NCBI GenBank assembly: GCA_027484285.1
Contig: JAIXTG010000397.1
Coordinates: 1-43,989, forward strand
DNA length: 43,989 bases
Source of the DNA: Oxalobacteraceae bacterium
GTDB taxonomy: Bacteria > Pseudomonadota > Gammaproteobacteria > Burkholderiales > Burkholderiaceae_D
Direction: 5' to 3'
Shown: positions 35,800-43,682 of the stretch, one piece after another
How the letters are laid out: every line of letters begins with the position of its first letter
Numbering within the stretch: the first letter of the stretch is position 1
Notes under the pieces: generated by a model
What the model was told of the DNA's origin: nothing
What the model saw: the letters and a program-made list of their open reading frames with translations, nothing else
Databases searched by the model: none
Translations under genes and position numbers: made by a program

Positions 35800-37059
35800 A
35801 TGGCCAACATCATCGCCGACCGCGTGCGCGAGACGACGACCTCGACCGGCACCACGACCATCACGCTGTCGGGTGCCATGATCGGCTTTCGGTCGTTCGC
35901 GTCAATCATGACGACCGGCGACACCTGCTATGCCTGCGTGGTGGCCGTCGATTCCTTGGGCTCGCCGACCGGCGCGTGGGAAGTCGGCCTGTACACCTAC
36001 TCGTCGGCCAATACGCTCACGCGCACGACGGTGCTGTCGTCATCGAACCAGAACCAGCCGGTGAACTTCGCCGCCGGCACCAAGCATGTCTTCCTCGACC
36101 TGACCGCTTACCAGGTCAACGCCTTCGCGCAACCGACCGCTCCCGGTGGCGGCGGCACCGGCGGCGGCGGCACGACCGGCGATGAGGTCTGGCCGCTCGG
36201 ACAGAGCCCGACTGACTACTACAGCATCAACAGCGACGGGTTCCGCGACGAGTTCGACGGCGTGGCGCTGGACACGAATAAATGGTGGGACACGATCTGG
36301 TACCGCCGGAACAATACCGCGCACAACAACCTACCGAAAAACTATGCGGTACAAAACGGCTCGCTTTATGTGTGGCCGCAAACGGCTGCCGGCGCCACGG
36401 CGGTCTACCCGAACTACAACGGCTTCTATGAGCGTGAGTTCGCCACCGACGGCAAGTTCGCGTTGCAGTACGGGTTTTTCGAGATGGAGTGCAAGCTCCC
36501 GCGCGGACGCGGCCTGTTCCCGGCTTTCTGGCTGTTCAACCATGCCGCCACCGAGAACGTGCTGCATACCGAGATCGATATCATGGAAGCCTATCCCGGC
36601 GGCTATGACGGCAACGTCAACGCGTTCCTGTATGCCGACGTCAACCTGCGGCCGACCGATTATGTTTTCACGGTGTTCAACAACCAGGTCGGCAGCCTGC
36701 GCGCCGGCTCGAACCGCATGGCCGGCGGCTCCGATTCGCGGTTCCCGACGAAGGACTTGTCGGCGACCTATAACGTCTACGGCTGCCGGTGGGACAGCAC
36801 CGGCATTACGCCGTATTTCAACGGCCAGCCGCTATACGTGAAGGCCGACATCGACAACTCGGTGGCCGAGAAGCTGCCTGCGTCGAAATACACGGCATCG
36901 AATTTCGCGTCGCGTCCGATGTACCTGCTGATCGACCTGTGGATGGGCCGGGCCGTCGGCAACGAGAGTCCGAATCCCAACGTATCGGAAACGCCGCAAG
37001 GCCAATCGAACTCGTTCGAAATCCGGTACGTGCGGGCATGGAAACTGAGAAACCCGTAA
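35800..37059 (+). CDS. Tail depolymerase: same adaptor plus GH16-family glycoside hydrolase domain
   Basis: Adaptor IIADRVRETTTSTGTTTITLSGAMIGFRSFA...PTGAWEVGLYTYSSANTLTRTTV; catalytic ExDxxE motif HTEIDIMEAYPGG; FRDEFDGVALDTNKW start. Confidence 0.88.
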   Translation: MANIIADRVRETTTSTGTTTITLSGAMIGFRSFASIMTTGDTCYACVVAVDSLGSPTGAWEVGLYTYSSANTLTRTTVLSSSNQNQPVNFAAGTKHVFLDLTAYQVNAFAQPTAPGGGGTGGGGTTGDEVWPLGQSPTDYYSINSDGFRDEFDGVALDTNKWWDTIWYRRNNTAHNNLPKNYAVQNGSLYVWPQTAAGATAVYPNYNGFYEREFATDGKFALQYGFFEMECKLPRGRGLFPAFWLFNHAATENVLHTEIDIMEAYPGGYDGNVNAFLYADVNLRPTDYVFTVFNNQVGSLRAGSNRMAGGSDSRFPTKDLSATYNVYGCRWDSTGITPYFNGQPLYVKADIDNSVAEKLPASKYTASNFASRPMYLLIDLWMGRAVGNESPNPNVSETPQGQSNSFEIRYVRAWKLRNP

Positions 37060-37069
37060 GAGGCGCGAC

Positions 37070-37843
37070 ATGGCACTGGGCAACGCACCGATCGGATCGG
37101 GCGGCATCAACTCGTTCCTCATTTATGCAGCCCAGATCGCAGGCGGCATCGTCACCAACGGCGTTATCGCAGGCGGCAAGTTGTACGCCATCGGCACCAG
37201 CCCCTTCTGGCTGGATGACGCGCGCACCTTCTATGCGTCCGACATCGCGCCGTTCTGGACGGATGCCTACAAGGCGATGACGTACGAGACGCCGATCATT
37301 GAACCGACGGTCGCCATCGAAGGTGCAGCGATGACGCTGGACCTTGAAATGGCAGGTGAAGCGAGGTCGATTGAATACCGGTTTTCAGAGCTCAATCCGA
37401 TCTGGTCGACGAACGACCTCGACGCGTTCTACCGGCTTGACGCCGAACCGTTCTATGCCGATTCCAATTTCGCGCTGATCCCTTATTCAACATGGCCCGG
37501 GCAGGCCGTCGCCAATGGCCGCAGCTACCAGTTCCGCTTCGTCACCGGCGCGGGCAGCCTGCGCGGGATGATCGGCAAGTGCCGCCTGCTGGTCGACGTG
37601 CCTGATGTCGAGGTACGGATCAACGATTACCCGGTCCCGGCAGGCGGCGCGCGCTTGCCGCTGTTGGGCAAGTCGTTCTCGAAGATCGTCAATGTCCTGT
37701 TGACCTTGCAAGCCGATGGCGGACAGGCCGTGCGCGTCCAGGTACTGGAGAAGTCCGCATCCGACGGCGTGCTGGTCACTTGCTATGACGCCGCCGGCGC
37801 CACCGTTGCCGGAACCATCGACGCCATCATCCTCGGTTATTGA
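37070..37843 (+). CDS. Phage tail protein
   Basis: MALGNAPIGSGGINSFLIYAAQIAGG...FWLDDARTFYASDIAPFW; between depolymerase and fibre genes. Confidence 0.7.
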   Translation: MALGNAPIGSGGINSFLIYAAQIAGGIVTNGVIAGGKLYAIGTSPFWLDDARTFYASDIAPFWTDAYKAMTYETPIIEPTVAIEGAAMTLDLEMAGEARSIEYRFSELNPIWSTNDLDAFYRLDAEPFYADSNFALIPYSTWPGQAVANGRSYQFRFVTGAGSLRGMIGKCRLLVDVPDVEVRINDYPVPAGGARLPLLGKSFSKIVNVLLTLQADGGQAVRVQVLEKSASDGVLVTCYDAAGATVAGTIDAIILGY

Positions 37844-37857
37844 TCGGAGCACCTCGC

Positions 37858-38700
37858 ATGGCAGACCTGTCTACCCTGAAAGCCACGCTGACCGGCACGA
37901 AAACGCCGGTCACCACGACCGCCGAAATGAAATCGGCCTTGGGTACCCTGTACGACTTCATCACCGACCTGCTCGGCACGGACTCGACGAACAAGGCCGC
38001 TGCCCGCGACTTGCTGACCACGCCTGGCGCAGCAGGCCTGCGCAACCTGCTGGTCAATGGCGACTTCCGCATCAACCAGCGAGCATGGATCTCAGGCACG
38101 GCCTCGACCTCATCAAACCAGTATTGCCTCGACCGCTGGCGGATCGTCACCCTCGGGCAGTCGATCACGTGGGCGGCTGATGGCGCAGGCTTGATCGTCA
38201 CCGCGCCGGCAGGCGGGATCGACCAACTGATCGACGCCTCGTCCATCGTTGGCGGAACTTATGCGGTGGATTGGGACGGCACGGCAACCTGCACCGTCAA
38301 TGGACAGGCAGTGACCAAGGGCGGGACCGTGACGCTGGCGGCCAACGCCCAGGCGACCGTGCGCTTTTCCGGCGGGACGGTCACGCGCGCGCGCATCGAG
38401 CCCGGCCGCACACTGCCGTGGGAACCGCGTCCGCGCTGGCTTGAGCAGCTAATCTGCATGACCTATTACGAACAGCCGACGACCGTGGCGCGTATCTATG
38501 CCGGGGCATCAGGCGCAAAAGTGACGGTCCGGTACAGGGTACCCAAGCGCGTCACGCCGACGGTGACTTTCGTTTCCAACATCGGCATCAGCACCACGCC
38601 CGACGCGGCATCAAACGCTTACCAGTTGACCGTCACGACCACGCAGGGATCGGCGGGTATCGTCTCGTTCATCTATCGCGCCAATGCCGAACTCACCTGA
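37858..38700 (+). CDS. Tail fibre protein, paralog 1
   Basis: KSALGTLYDFITDLLGTDSTNKAAAR...GLRNLLVNGDFRINQRAWISG...YCLDRWRI. Confidence 0.8.
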   Translation: MADLSTLKATLTGTKTPVTTTAEMKSALGTLYDFITDLLGTDSTNKAAARDLLTTPGAAGLRNLLVNGDFRINQRAWISGTASTSSNQYCLDRWRIVTLGQSITWAADGAGLIVTAPAGGIDQLIDASSIVGGTYAVDWDGTATCTVNGQAVTKGGTVTLAANAQATVRFSGGTVTRARIEPGRTLPWEPRPRWLEQLICMTYYEQPTTVARIYAGASGAKVTVRYRVPKRVTPTVTFVSNIGISTTPDAASNAYQLTVTTTQGSAGIVSFIYRANAELT

Positions 38701-38709
38701 GGGACATCC

Positions 38710-39546
38710 ATGGCAACCATTACGCAGGCCATCAAGTCGATCTTGAACGGCACGAAGACGCCGACGGCCACCACCTCCGACCTGAAGTCCGCGCTCGGCA
38801 CGCTGTATGACTTCGTCACTGACCTGCTCGGCACCGACAGCGCGAACAAGGCGGCGGCCCGGGCGGCGCTGGGCGCGATCGAACGGGCAGGGATGAGGAA
38901 CCTGTTGATCAATGCCGACTTCCGAATCAACCAGCGCGCCTATATCTCGGGCCAAATCACGACATCGACAAACCAGTATTGCCTTGACCGCTGGCGCGTC
39001 TCGACGCTGGGGCAAGCAGCGACTTTTGTTACCGACGCCAATGGCCGCATGGTCACCGCCCCGGCAGGCGGCATCGAACAGATCATCGAAGGCGGACTGA
39101 TCGACGGCGGCACCTATGCAATCGACTGGGAAGGCACGGCATCGTGCACGGTCGGCGGGACGGCCCGCACGAAAGGCGCGACCTTCACGCTGACGGCCAA
39201 TACCAACGTGGCCGTGAAGTTCAGCGGCGGCACCGTCACCCGCGCGCGCCTGTGCCCTAACAGCGCGGCCGCCTGGGAGACGCGGCCGCTGGAACTGGAG
39301 ACTGCCTTGTGCCTTCGTTATTACGAACGCAACACGGCCAGCTACTGCTACATGGGCGTCACGAGCGGGCAGCACACGATCTTCTTCACCGTACCCAAAC
39401 GGATTACGCCTTCGGTGTCGATCAACAACCAGTTGCTGACGACATCCTATGTCTCAGCCGACGTTGACCATTTCGTCGTCAGTTCAGGCAGCACGAACCC
39501 GCATGCGTTCTTCTGGACTGCCGACGCCGAACTGACTGCCGTATAA
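38710..39546 (+). CDS. Tail fibre protein, paralog 2
   Basis: KSALGTLYDFVTDLLGTDSANKAAARAALG...GMRNLLINADFRINQRAYISG...YCLDRWRV. Confidence 0.8.
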   Translation: MATITQAIKSILNGTKTPTATTSDLKSALGTLYDFVTDLLGTDSANKAAARAALGAIERAGMRNLLINADFRINQRAYISGQITTSTNQYCLDRWRVSTLGQAATFVTDANGRMVTAPAGGIEQIIEGGLIDGGTYAIDWEGTASCTVGGTARTKGATFTLTANTNVAVKFSGGTVTRARLCPNSAAAWETRPLELETALCLRYYERNTASYCYMGVTSGQHTIFFTVPKRITPSVSINNQLLTTSYVSADVDHFVVSSGSTNPHAFFWTADAELTAV

Positions 39547-39556
39547 GGAGCTGCTG

Positions 39557-40423
39557 ATGGCCTTGCTGTCCACCGTCTTGAAGTCGATCCTCGCCGGGAC
39601 GAAGATACCCGCGCCCACGCACGGCGAAATGAAAGGGGCGCTCGGGACCGTGGCCGACTTCGCCACCGACATGCTCGGCACCGACTCGGCCAACAAGTCT
39701 GCAGCGCGCGCCACGCTGGGCGTGCTGGAGTCGGCAGGCCTGCGTAACCTGCTGATCAACCCGTGCTTCCGCATCAACCAACGCGGATGGAACCCGGCCT
39801 TTCCCGTCTCGACGACGATGGGCTCGGTCGGCTCGCCGTACTTTGCCGACCGCTGGCGATGCGGTTCGCCGTCCGGTACCTACACGCTGACGGCCTCGGG
39901 CAATGTCTTCCAGATGACGATCCCTGCCACGCGCAACATGTGGCAGCACGTTGACGGGTCCAACATCCTCGGCGGCACTTACCAGCTGAAATGGGAAGGC
40001 ACGGCCACCGCCAAGGTCAACGGCACTGACGTCGCTAATGGGGCGATCGTCACGCTGGCCGCTGGCGTGTCGGCGAAGATCGAGTTTGCCAGCGGCACGC
40101 TGCTGCGGCCGCAGCTCGAACGCACGGCCTGCGGCACCTGGGAAACCCGCCCGGCTGCACTGGAAACCTACCTGTGCCTTGCTTACTTCGAACGCGCCAG
40201 TGCCGACCAGTGGATCCAGACTTTCAGCGGCGGCCAGATTACCGTGCGCTTCATGGCCCGCAAGCGCGCCGTGCCGACGGTCACGGTTTCGGCCGGCTCG
40301 CCGCAAGCCGTCACGCTACAGGCTGACACCGGCAAGACCAACGAGATGCAGCTGACCGTCAGCATCGCCACGGGTGGCAATACCGGTTTCACGTGGGCCG
40401 CCGACGCAGAGATCTACTTGTAA
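39557..40423 (+). CDS. Tail fibre protein, paralog 3
   Basis: KGALGTVADFATDMLGTDSANKSAARATLG...GLRNLLINPCFRINQRGW...YFADRWR. Confidence 0.8.
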   Translation: MALLSTVLKSILAGTKIPAPTHGEMKGALGTVADFATDMLGTDSANKSAARATLGVLESAGLRNLLINPCFRINQRGWNPAFPVSTTMGSVGSPYFADRWRCGSPSGTYTLTASGNVFQMTIPATRNMWQHVDGSNILGGTYQLKWEGTATAKVNGTDVANGAIVTLAAGVSAKIEFASGTLLRPQLERTACGTWETRPAALETYLCLAYFERASADQWIQTFSGGQITVRFMARKRAVPTVTVSAGSPQAVTLQADTGKTNEMQLTVSIATGGNTGFTWAADAEIYL

Positions 40424-40439
40424 TTGAAAAGGCAACGAC

Positions 40440-40730
40440 ATGAATACCGATGACCATATCGAACCGCCCGGCTGGCACTGGGACAAGACGCTCAACTTCG
40501 GCCACCTGTTGACGACGGTCTCGGCCATCGTCGCCGTAGCCGTCATGGCTTCAACCTTCCACACGCGGCTGGCGATCCTCGAACAGCAGCTGACCCAACA
40601 ACAGCAGACGAACGCTCGCGTACAGGCAGACTTCATGGCGTTCAAGCAGGACGTCCGATCCGATCTCCGCGAAATCATCATCAAGCTCGACCGCATCGTC
40701 GAACAGCGCAGCAATGACAGGGGTAAATGA
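40440..40730 (+). CDS. Small membrane protein of the lysis cassette (TM plus coiled coil)
   Basis: LLTTVSAIVAVAVMASTFHTRLAILEQQLTQQQQTNARVQADF; overlaps the endolysin start. Confidence 0.7.
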   Translation: MNTDDHIEPPGWHWDKTLNFGHLLTTVSAIVAVAVMASTFHTRLAILEQQLTQQQQTNARVQADFMAFKQDVRSDLREIIIKLDRIVEQRSNDRGK

Positions 40731-41146
40731 TGAATCTCGCCAAGCTGACCGACGAGCTCGTCCGGGATGAAGGCCTGCGGCTTCGCCTGTACAAATGCAC
40801 GGCAGGGAAAAACACCATCGGCGTCGGCCGCAACCTCGACGACCGCGGCATCACGAAGACCGAAGCGATGCTGATGCTGGCCCATGACATCGATGACTGC
40901 TGCGATGCCCTTGACCGTACCTTGCCGTGGTGGAAGAACCTCGACCCGGTCCGGCAGCGGGTACTGGTCAACATGGCCTTCAACCTAGGCATTAACGGCC
41001 TGCTGAATTTCCGGAACACGCTGGCCGCGATACAGGCGGGCGACTATGCCCGGGCCGCCGCCGGCATGCGCGCGTCATTGTGGGCGCGCCAGGTGCGGGA
41101 CCGCGCCGAACGGCTGGCAGTCATGATGGCGACCGGCGAAGGCTGA
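40727..41146 (+). CDS. Endolysin (GH24 / T4-type lysozyme)
   Basis: LVRDEGLRLRLYKCTAGKNTIGVGRNLDDRGIT...RQRVLVNMAFNLGINGLLNFRNTLAAI. Confidence 0.93.
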   Translation: MMNLAKLTDELVRDEGLRLRLYKCTAGKNTIGVGRNLDDRGITKTEAMLMLAHDIDDCCDALDRTLPWWKNLDPVRQRVLVNMAFNLGINGLLNFRNTLAAIQAGDYARAAAGMRASLWARQVRDRAERLAVMMATGEG

Positions 41147-41172
41147 CCGGTACATCAAATACTTGAAGACAG
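41144..41172 (+). repeat. 29-bp direct repeat, copy 1 (includes endolysin stop codon)
   Basis: TGACCGGTACATCAAATACTTGAAGACAG. Confidence 0.9.
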
Positions 41173-41221
41173 TCGCGGCGTCTTGGTCCAATAGATCGCC
41201 GCACCATTCCGCATCTTGAAA

Positions 41222-41250
41222 TGACCGGTACATTAAATACTTGAAGACAG
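41222..41250 (+). repeat. 29-bp direct repeat, copy 2 (upstream of holin)
   Basis: TGACCGGTACATTAAATACTTGAAGACAG; one mismatch to copy 1. Confidence 0.9.
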
Positions 41251-41262
41251 GAGGCGCGACCT

Positions 41263-41682
41263 ATGGCACTCGACCCGATCACCGCGCTGCTGGACGTCGG
41301 CGGCAAGCTCATCGACAAGATCTTTCCCGACCCGGCCCAGCGCGACCGCGCCCGCCTGGAACTCTTGGCCATGCAGCAGAACGGCGAGCTCGAACAAGTC
41401 CGCGTACAACTATCGGCCATCGTCGCCGAGGCACAGAGCCCGGACCCGTGGACGTCCCGGGCGCGGCCGTCTTTCCTGTATGTGGTGTATGTCTTGCTGC
41501 TGTGGTCGATCCCGATGGGCGTGCTGACGGTGTTTCGCCCGGAGGCGGCGGCCAACTTCACGGCCGGATTCAAGGCATGGCTATCAGCCATACCGGAGGA
41601 GATCATCAGCCTGTTCGGCGTGGTCATGCTCGGTTATATCGGCGGCCGGTCGTGGGAAAAGGTCAAGGGCGCGGCGAGGTAA
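41263..41682 (+). CDS. Holin of 3TM type
   Basis: MALDPITALLDVGGKLIDKIFPDPAQRDRARLELL...SRARPSFLYVVYVLLLWS...LFGVVMLGYIGGRSWEK. Confidence 0.85.
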   Translation: MALDPITALLDVGGKLIDKIFPDPAQRDRARLELLAMQQNGELEQVRVQLSAIVAEAQSPDPWTSRARPSFLYVVYVLLLWSIPMGVLTVFRPEAAANFTAGFKAWLSAIPEEIISLFGVVMLGYIGGRSWEKVKGAAR

Positions 41683-41706
41683 GGAGGGGGATTATTCCTT
41701 GCCTTA

Positions 41707-41735
41707 TTGGAACATCCATCCGTGATCGTTACAAT
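41707..41735 (+). promoter_or_regulatory. Candidate sigma70 promoter of paralog gene A
   Basis: TTGGAA - N17 - TACAAT, 30 nt from end of -10 to ATG 41765. Confidence 0.55.
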
Positions 41736-41764
41736 ACCGGAATCCTTTTTAGCGAGACCCGGCC

Positions 41765-42190
41765 ATGTTCCCTATCTACTTCACCGTAAATATTCTCGGG
41801 CAGTTGGAATGTGTCGGGACTAAGCCGCCGGATGAACACCCTCATACCAAAATCGTTTTGGATTTTGAACAAAGCTTAAAAATTTGGCGCCGTCTTCGCC
41901 AATTCATGAAACTGTCCACCCCTTACAGCAATTATGAATACGGATGGTTTGCCTATTTGGATTCAGATGGGCGGTTGATGTTACTGGATGAATTCAACGA
42001 CCGGAAAATGGCCGAAGCCGTCCTGCAAGTGACTGAACCGCATGCGGTTACGTTATTGGAGCGTTCCGACATGGTGGACTGGGAATTGATCTTCAGTGGT
42101 CATTTCAAACACGAGTATCGGGAGTGGCGCAGGAAACAGAAAAAAAAGGTCATTTCAGAGTTTCATCCTGACGTGCGGGTCATGTACTAG
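41765..42190 (+). CDS. Unknown right-end paralog A
   Basis: MFPIYFTVNILGQLECVG...SLKIWRRLRQFMKLSTPYSNYEYGWFAYLDSDGRLMLLDEFND...; AT-richer than the rest of the phage. Confidence 0.75.
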   Translation: MFPIYFTVNILGQLECVGTKPPDEHPHTKIVLDFEQSLKIWRRLRQFMKLSTPYSNYEYGWFAYLDSDGRLMLLDEFNDRKMAEAVLQVTEPHAVTLLERSDMVDWELIFSGHFKHEYREWRRKQKKKVISEFHPDVRVMY

Positions 42191-42226
42191 CAGGTCATTG
42201 CGAGAAGCTGAACGCCCGTTGATCAA

Positions 42227-42232
42227 TACAAT
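42227..42232 (+). promoter_or_regulatory. Candidate -10 (TACAAT) of paralog gene B
   Basis: Aligned leader GATCAATACAATATCGAAATACTTTTTACGGAGTGTCGGCC matches gene A leader; same 30-nt spacing to ATG. Confidence 0.5.
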
Positions 42233-42261
42233 ATCGAAATACTTTTTACGGAGTGTCGGCC

Positions 42262-42690
42262 ATGTTCCCTATCTATTTCACCGTCTTCAAGAACGGCCAG
42301 CTTGTCTGCATCGGCGGTGAAGACGATCTACCAGTGGGCATGGAAGGTCCGCTGGTAATGAACTACCACCAATCCCTGAAAGTTTGGCGGCGGCTGCGGC
42401 AGTTCATGAAACTGTCCTCGCCCCACAGCGGCGATACCGATGGCTGGTTCGTGTACCTGGACCCGGATGGCAACCTCAAGCTACTCGATGAATACCGCGA
42501 CTTTGATACCGCTGTCGGAATGCTGAAAGCAGAAGAGCCCAATGCCGTCGCGCTACTGGATGCCATCGCCATGCGCAGGTGGGATGCCACCTTCAACAGT
42601 GGATTCATCACGGTCTTCCGGGAGTGGCGTCGGTCCCAAGGCCTGCCACCAGTGATCGACTTCCATCCCGATATGTCGGGCTACGATTGA
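42262..42690 (+). CDS. Unknown right-end paralog B
   Basis: MFPIYFTVFKNGQLVCIGG...SLKVWRRLRQFMKLSSPHSGDTDGWFVYLDPDGNLKLLDEYRD...; clear homolog of A. Confidence 0.78.
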   Translation: MFPIYFTVFKNGQLVCIGGEDDLPVGMEGPLVMNYHQSLKVWRRLRQFMKLSSPHSGDTDGWFVYLDPDGNLKLLDEYRDFDTAVGMLKAEEPNAVALLDAIAMRRWDATFNSGFITVFREWRRSQGLPPVIDFHPDMSGYD

Positions 42691-42772
42691 TGGAACACTG
42701 AGACGAACTAAACGTCCCTCTCAGGGGCAGCACAGAATCGGTAATGTAGTCCTCACTTTCAAGGAGACACCG

Positions 42773-43237
42773 ATGAGCCCGTCAAAGTATTTCGGCATCA
42801 CCAACCAGCAGTCGCTGGTCCTCCTGGGCGAGTTCGGCAGCGAGGCTGAAGCCCGGCTGTCCGACGAAGCCCGCACCTATTCGTTGACCGCCGTCTTCGG
42901 CGAACAGATGGCCGAAGAAACCCTCAAGCGCATCCATGAATTCATGCGGCTCGACTCGATCACGGAAGGCTGCGAGTGGTATGTGATGGTCGACTGGACC
43001 GGCAAGGCATGGCTGCTGGACGAATTCCCGTCATGGAACCACGCGAAGAATGCGGTCGATGTCGGCTATGGTGAAGCCGCGGCGATCCTCGGCCGGACCG
43101 AGCAGTGGGCATGGCGGCGGATGCTGATGGCGGTACTGGAGATGGCGATCATGTCGCCCGAATTGATGGGACAGGATGCCCCGCCGAAGCGGGGCCGCAA
43201 GGGAGGGAAGGGGCCTAAACAGCTCTCGCTGCATTGA
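42773..43237 (+). CDS. Unknown right-end paralog C (divergent, basic C-terminal tail)
   Basis: ETLKRIHEFMRLDSITEGCEWYVMVDWTGKAWLLDEFPSWNHAKNAV...RTEQWAWRRML aligns to the A/B core; AAGGAG SD; tail PPKRGRKGGKGPKQLSLH. Confidence 0.75.
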   Translation: MSPSKYFGITNQQSLVLLGEFGSEAEARLSDEARTYSLTAVFGEQMAEETLKRIHEFMRLDSITEGCEWYVMVDWTGKAWLLDEFPSWNHAKNAVDVGYGEAAAILGRTEQWAWRRMLMAVLEMAIMSPELMGQDAPPKRGRKGGKGPKQLSLH

Positions 43238-43351
43238 ACGCGAGAGGCAGGACTTCGGCATACGAAAACAACCGGAAGAAGGGCGCGCGCTTAACCGCTT
43301 GTTTTTCCTTGGTTTTATTTTTGAAGGTCCATACCGGGATAAGGTGGCGTT

Positions 43352-43366
43352 CCCGTGGGGACGCCA
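43352..43366 (+). repeat. attR: attR core (CCCGTGGGGACGCCA)
   Basis: Perfect match to the 3' end of tRNA-Glu; tRNA-like trailer and terminator follow. Confidence 0.88.
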
Positions 43367-43402
43367 GTTTTATCCCACTACGAGTGGGCACGGACGGCAT
43401 AG

Positions 43403-43429
43403 AAAAGCGCAGAGCGATCTGCGCTTTTT
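43403..43429. terminator. Bidirectional-looking intrinsic terminator, probably the original tRNA operon terminator
   Basis: AAAAGCGCAGA-GCGA-TCTGCGCTTTTT just beyond attR. Confidence 0.8.
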
Positions 43430-43475
43430 CTGTTTCTGGGTTCAGATTTTCTGTGGGTGGGATCAGGCGGCCTCG

Positions 43476-43490
43476 CCGTGAGGACGCCAG
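43476..43490 (+). repeat. Third att-like / tRNA-Glu 3'-end-like sequence
   Basis: CCGTGAGGACGCCAG, one mismatch to attR CCGTGGGGACGCCAG. Confidence 0.55.
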
Positions 43491-43498
43491 CACGCAAG

Positions 43499-43528
43499 GC
43501 CGGTATCGGAGACGATGCCGGCTTTTTT
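43499..43528 (+). terminator. Intrinsic terminator
   Basis: GCCGGTATCG-GAGA-CGATGCCGGC plus T6. Confidence 0.85.
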
Positions 43529-43682
43529 CGTTTGCAGGTCCGCCAGCGTTCTGCTGCCTCATCGCATTTGACAGACATCAAACTTCGCCGCCTGCCTGCC
43601 AACGGCCTGCGCCACGTCACTGTACGGACACAATCGCTGTCTACGATCCAACTCCTGACTTTGCCGCCGCTGAGGTTTTCCC

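Larger units (their letters stand above)
224..43366. mobile_element. Complete siphophage-type prophage integrated in the tRNA-Glu 3' end
   Basis: 15-bp perfect direct repeat CCCGTGGGGACGCCA at 224-238 and 43352-43366 flanks integrase, regulation, replication, packaging, head, tail and lysis modules. Confidence 0.95.

Noticed and set aside
37858-40423. Diversity-generating retroelement targeting the fibre genes
   Set aside because: No reverse transcriptase gene and no template/variable repeat pair was seen in the window.
43215-43562. 115-aa minus-strand ORF spanning attR as an independent gene
   Set aside because: The phage half is the free-phage integrase tail and the host half is intergenic sequence with terminators; not a lysogen gene in its own right.
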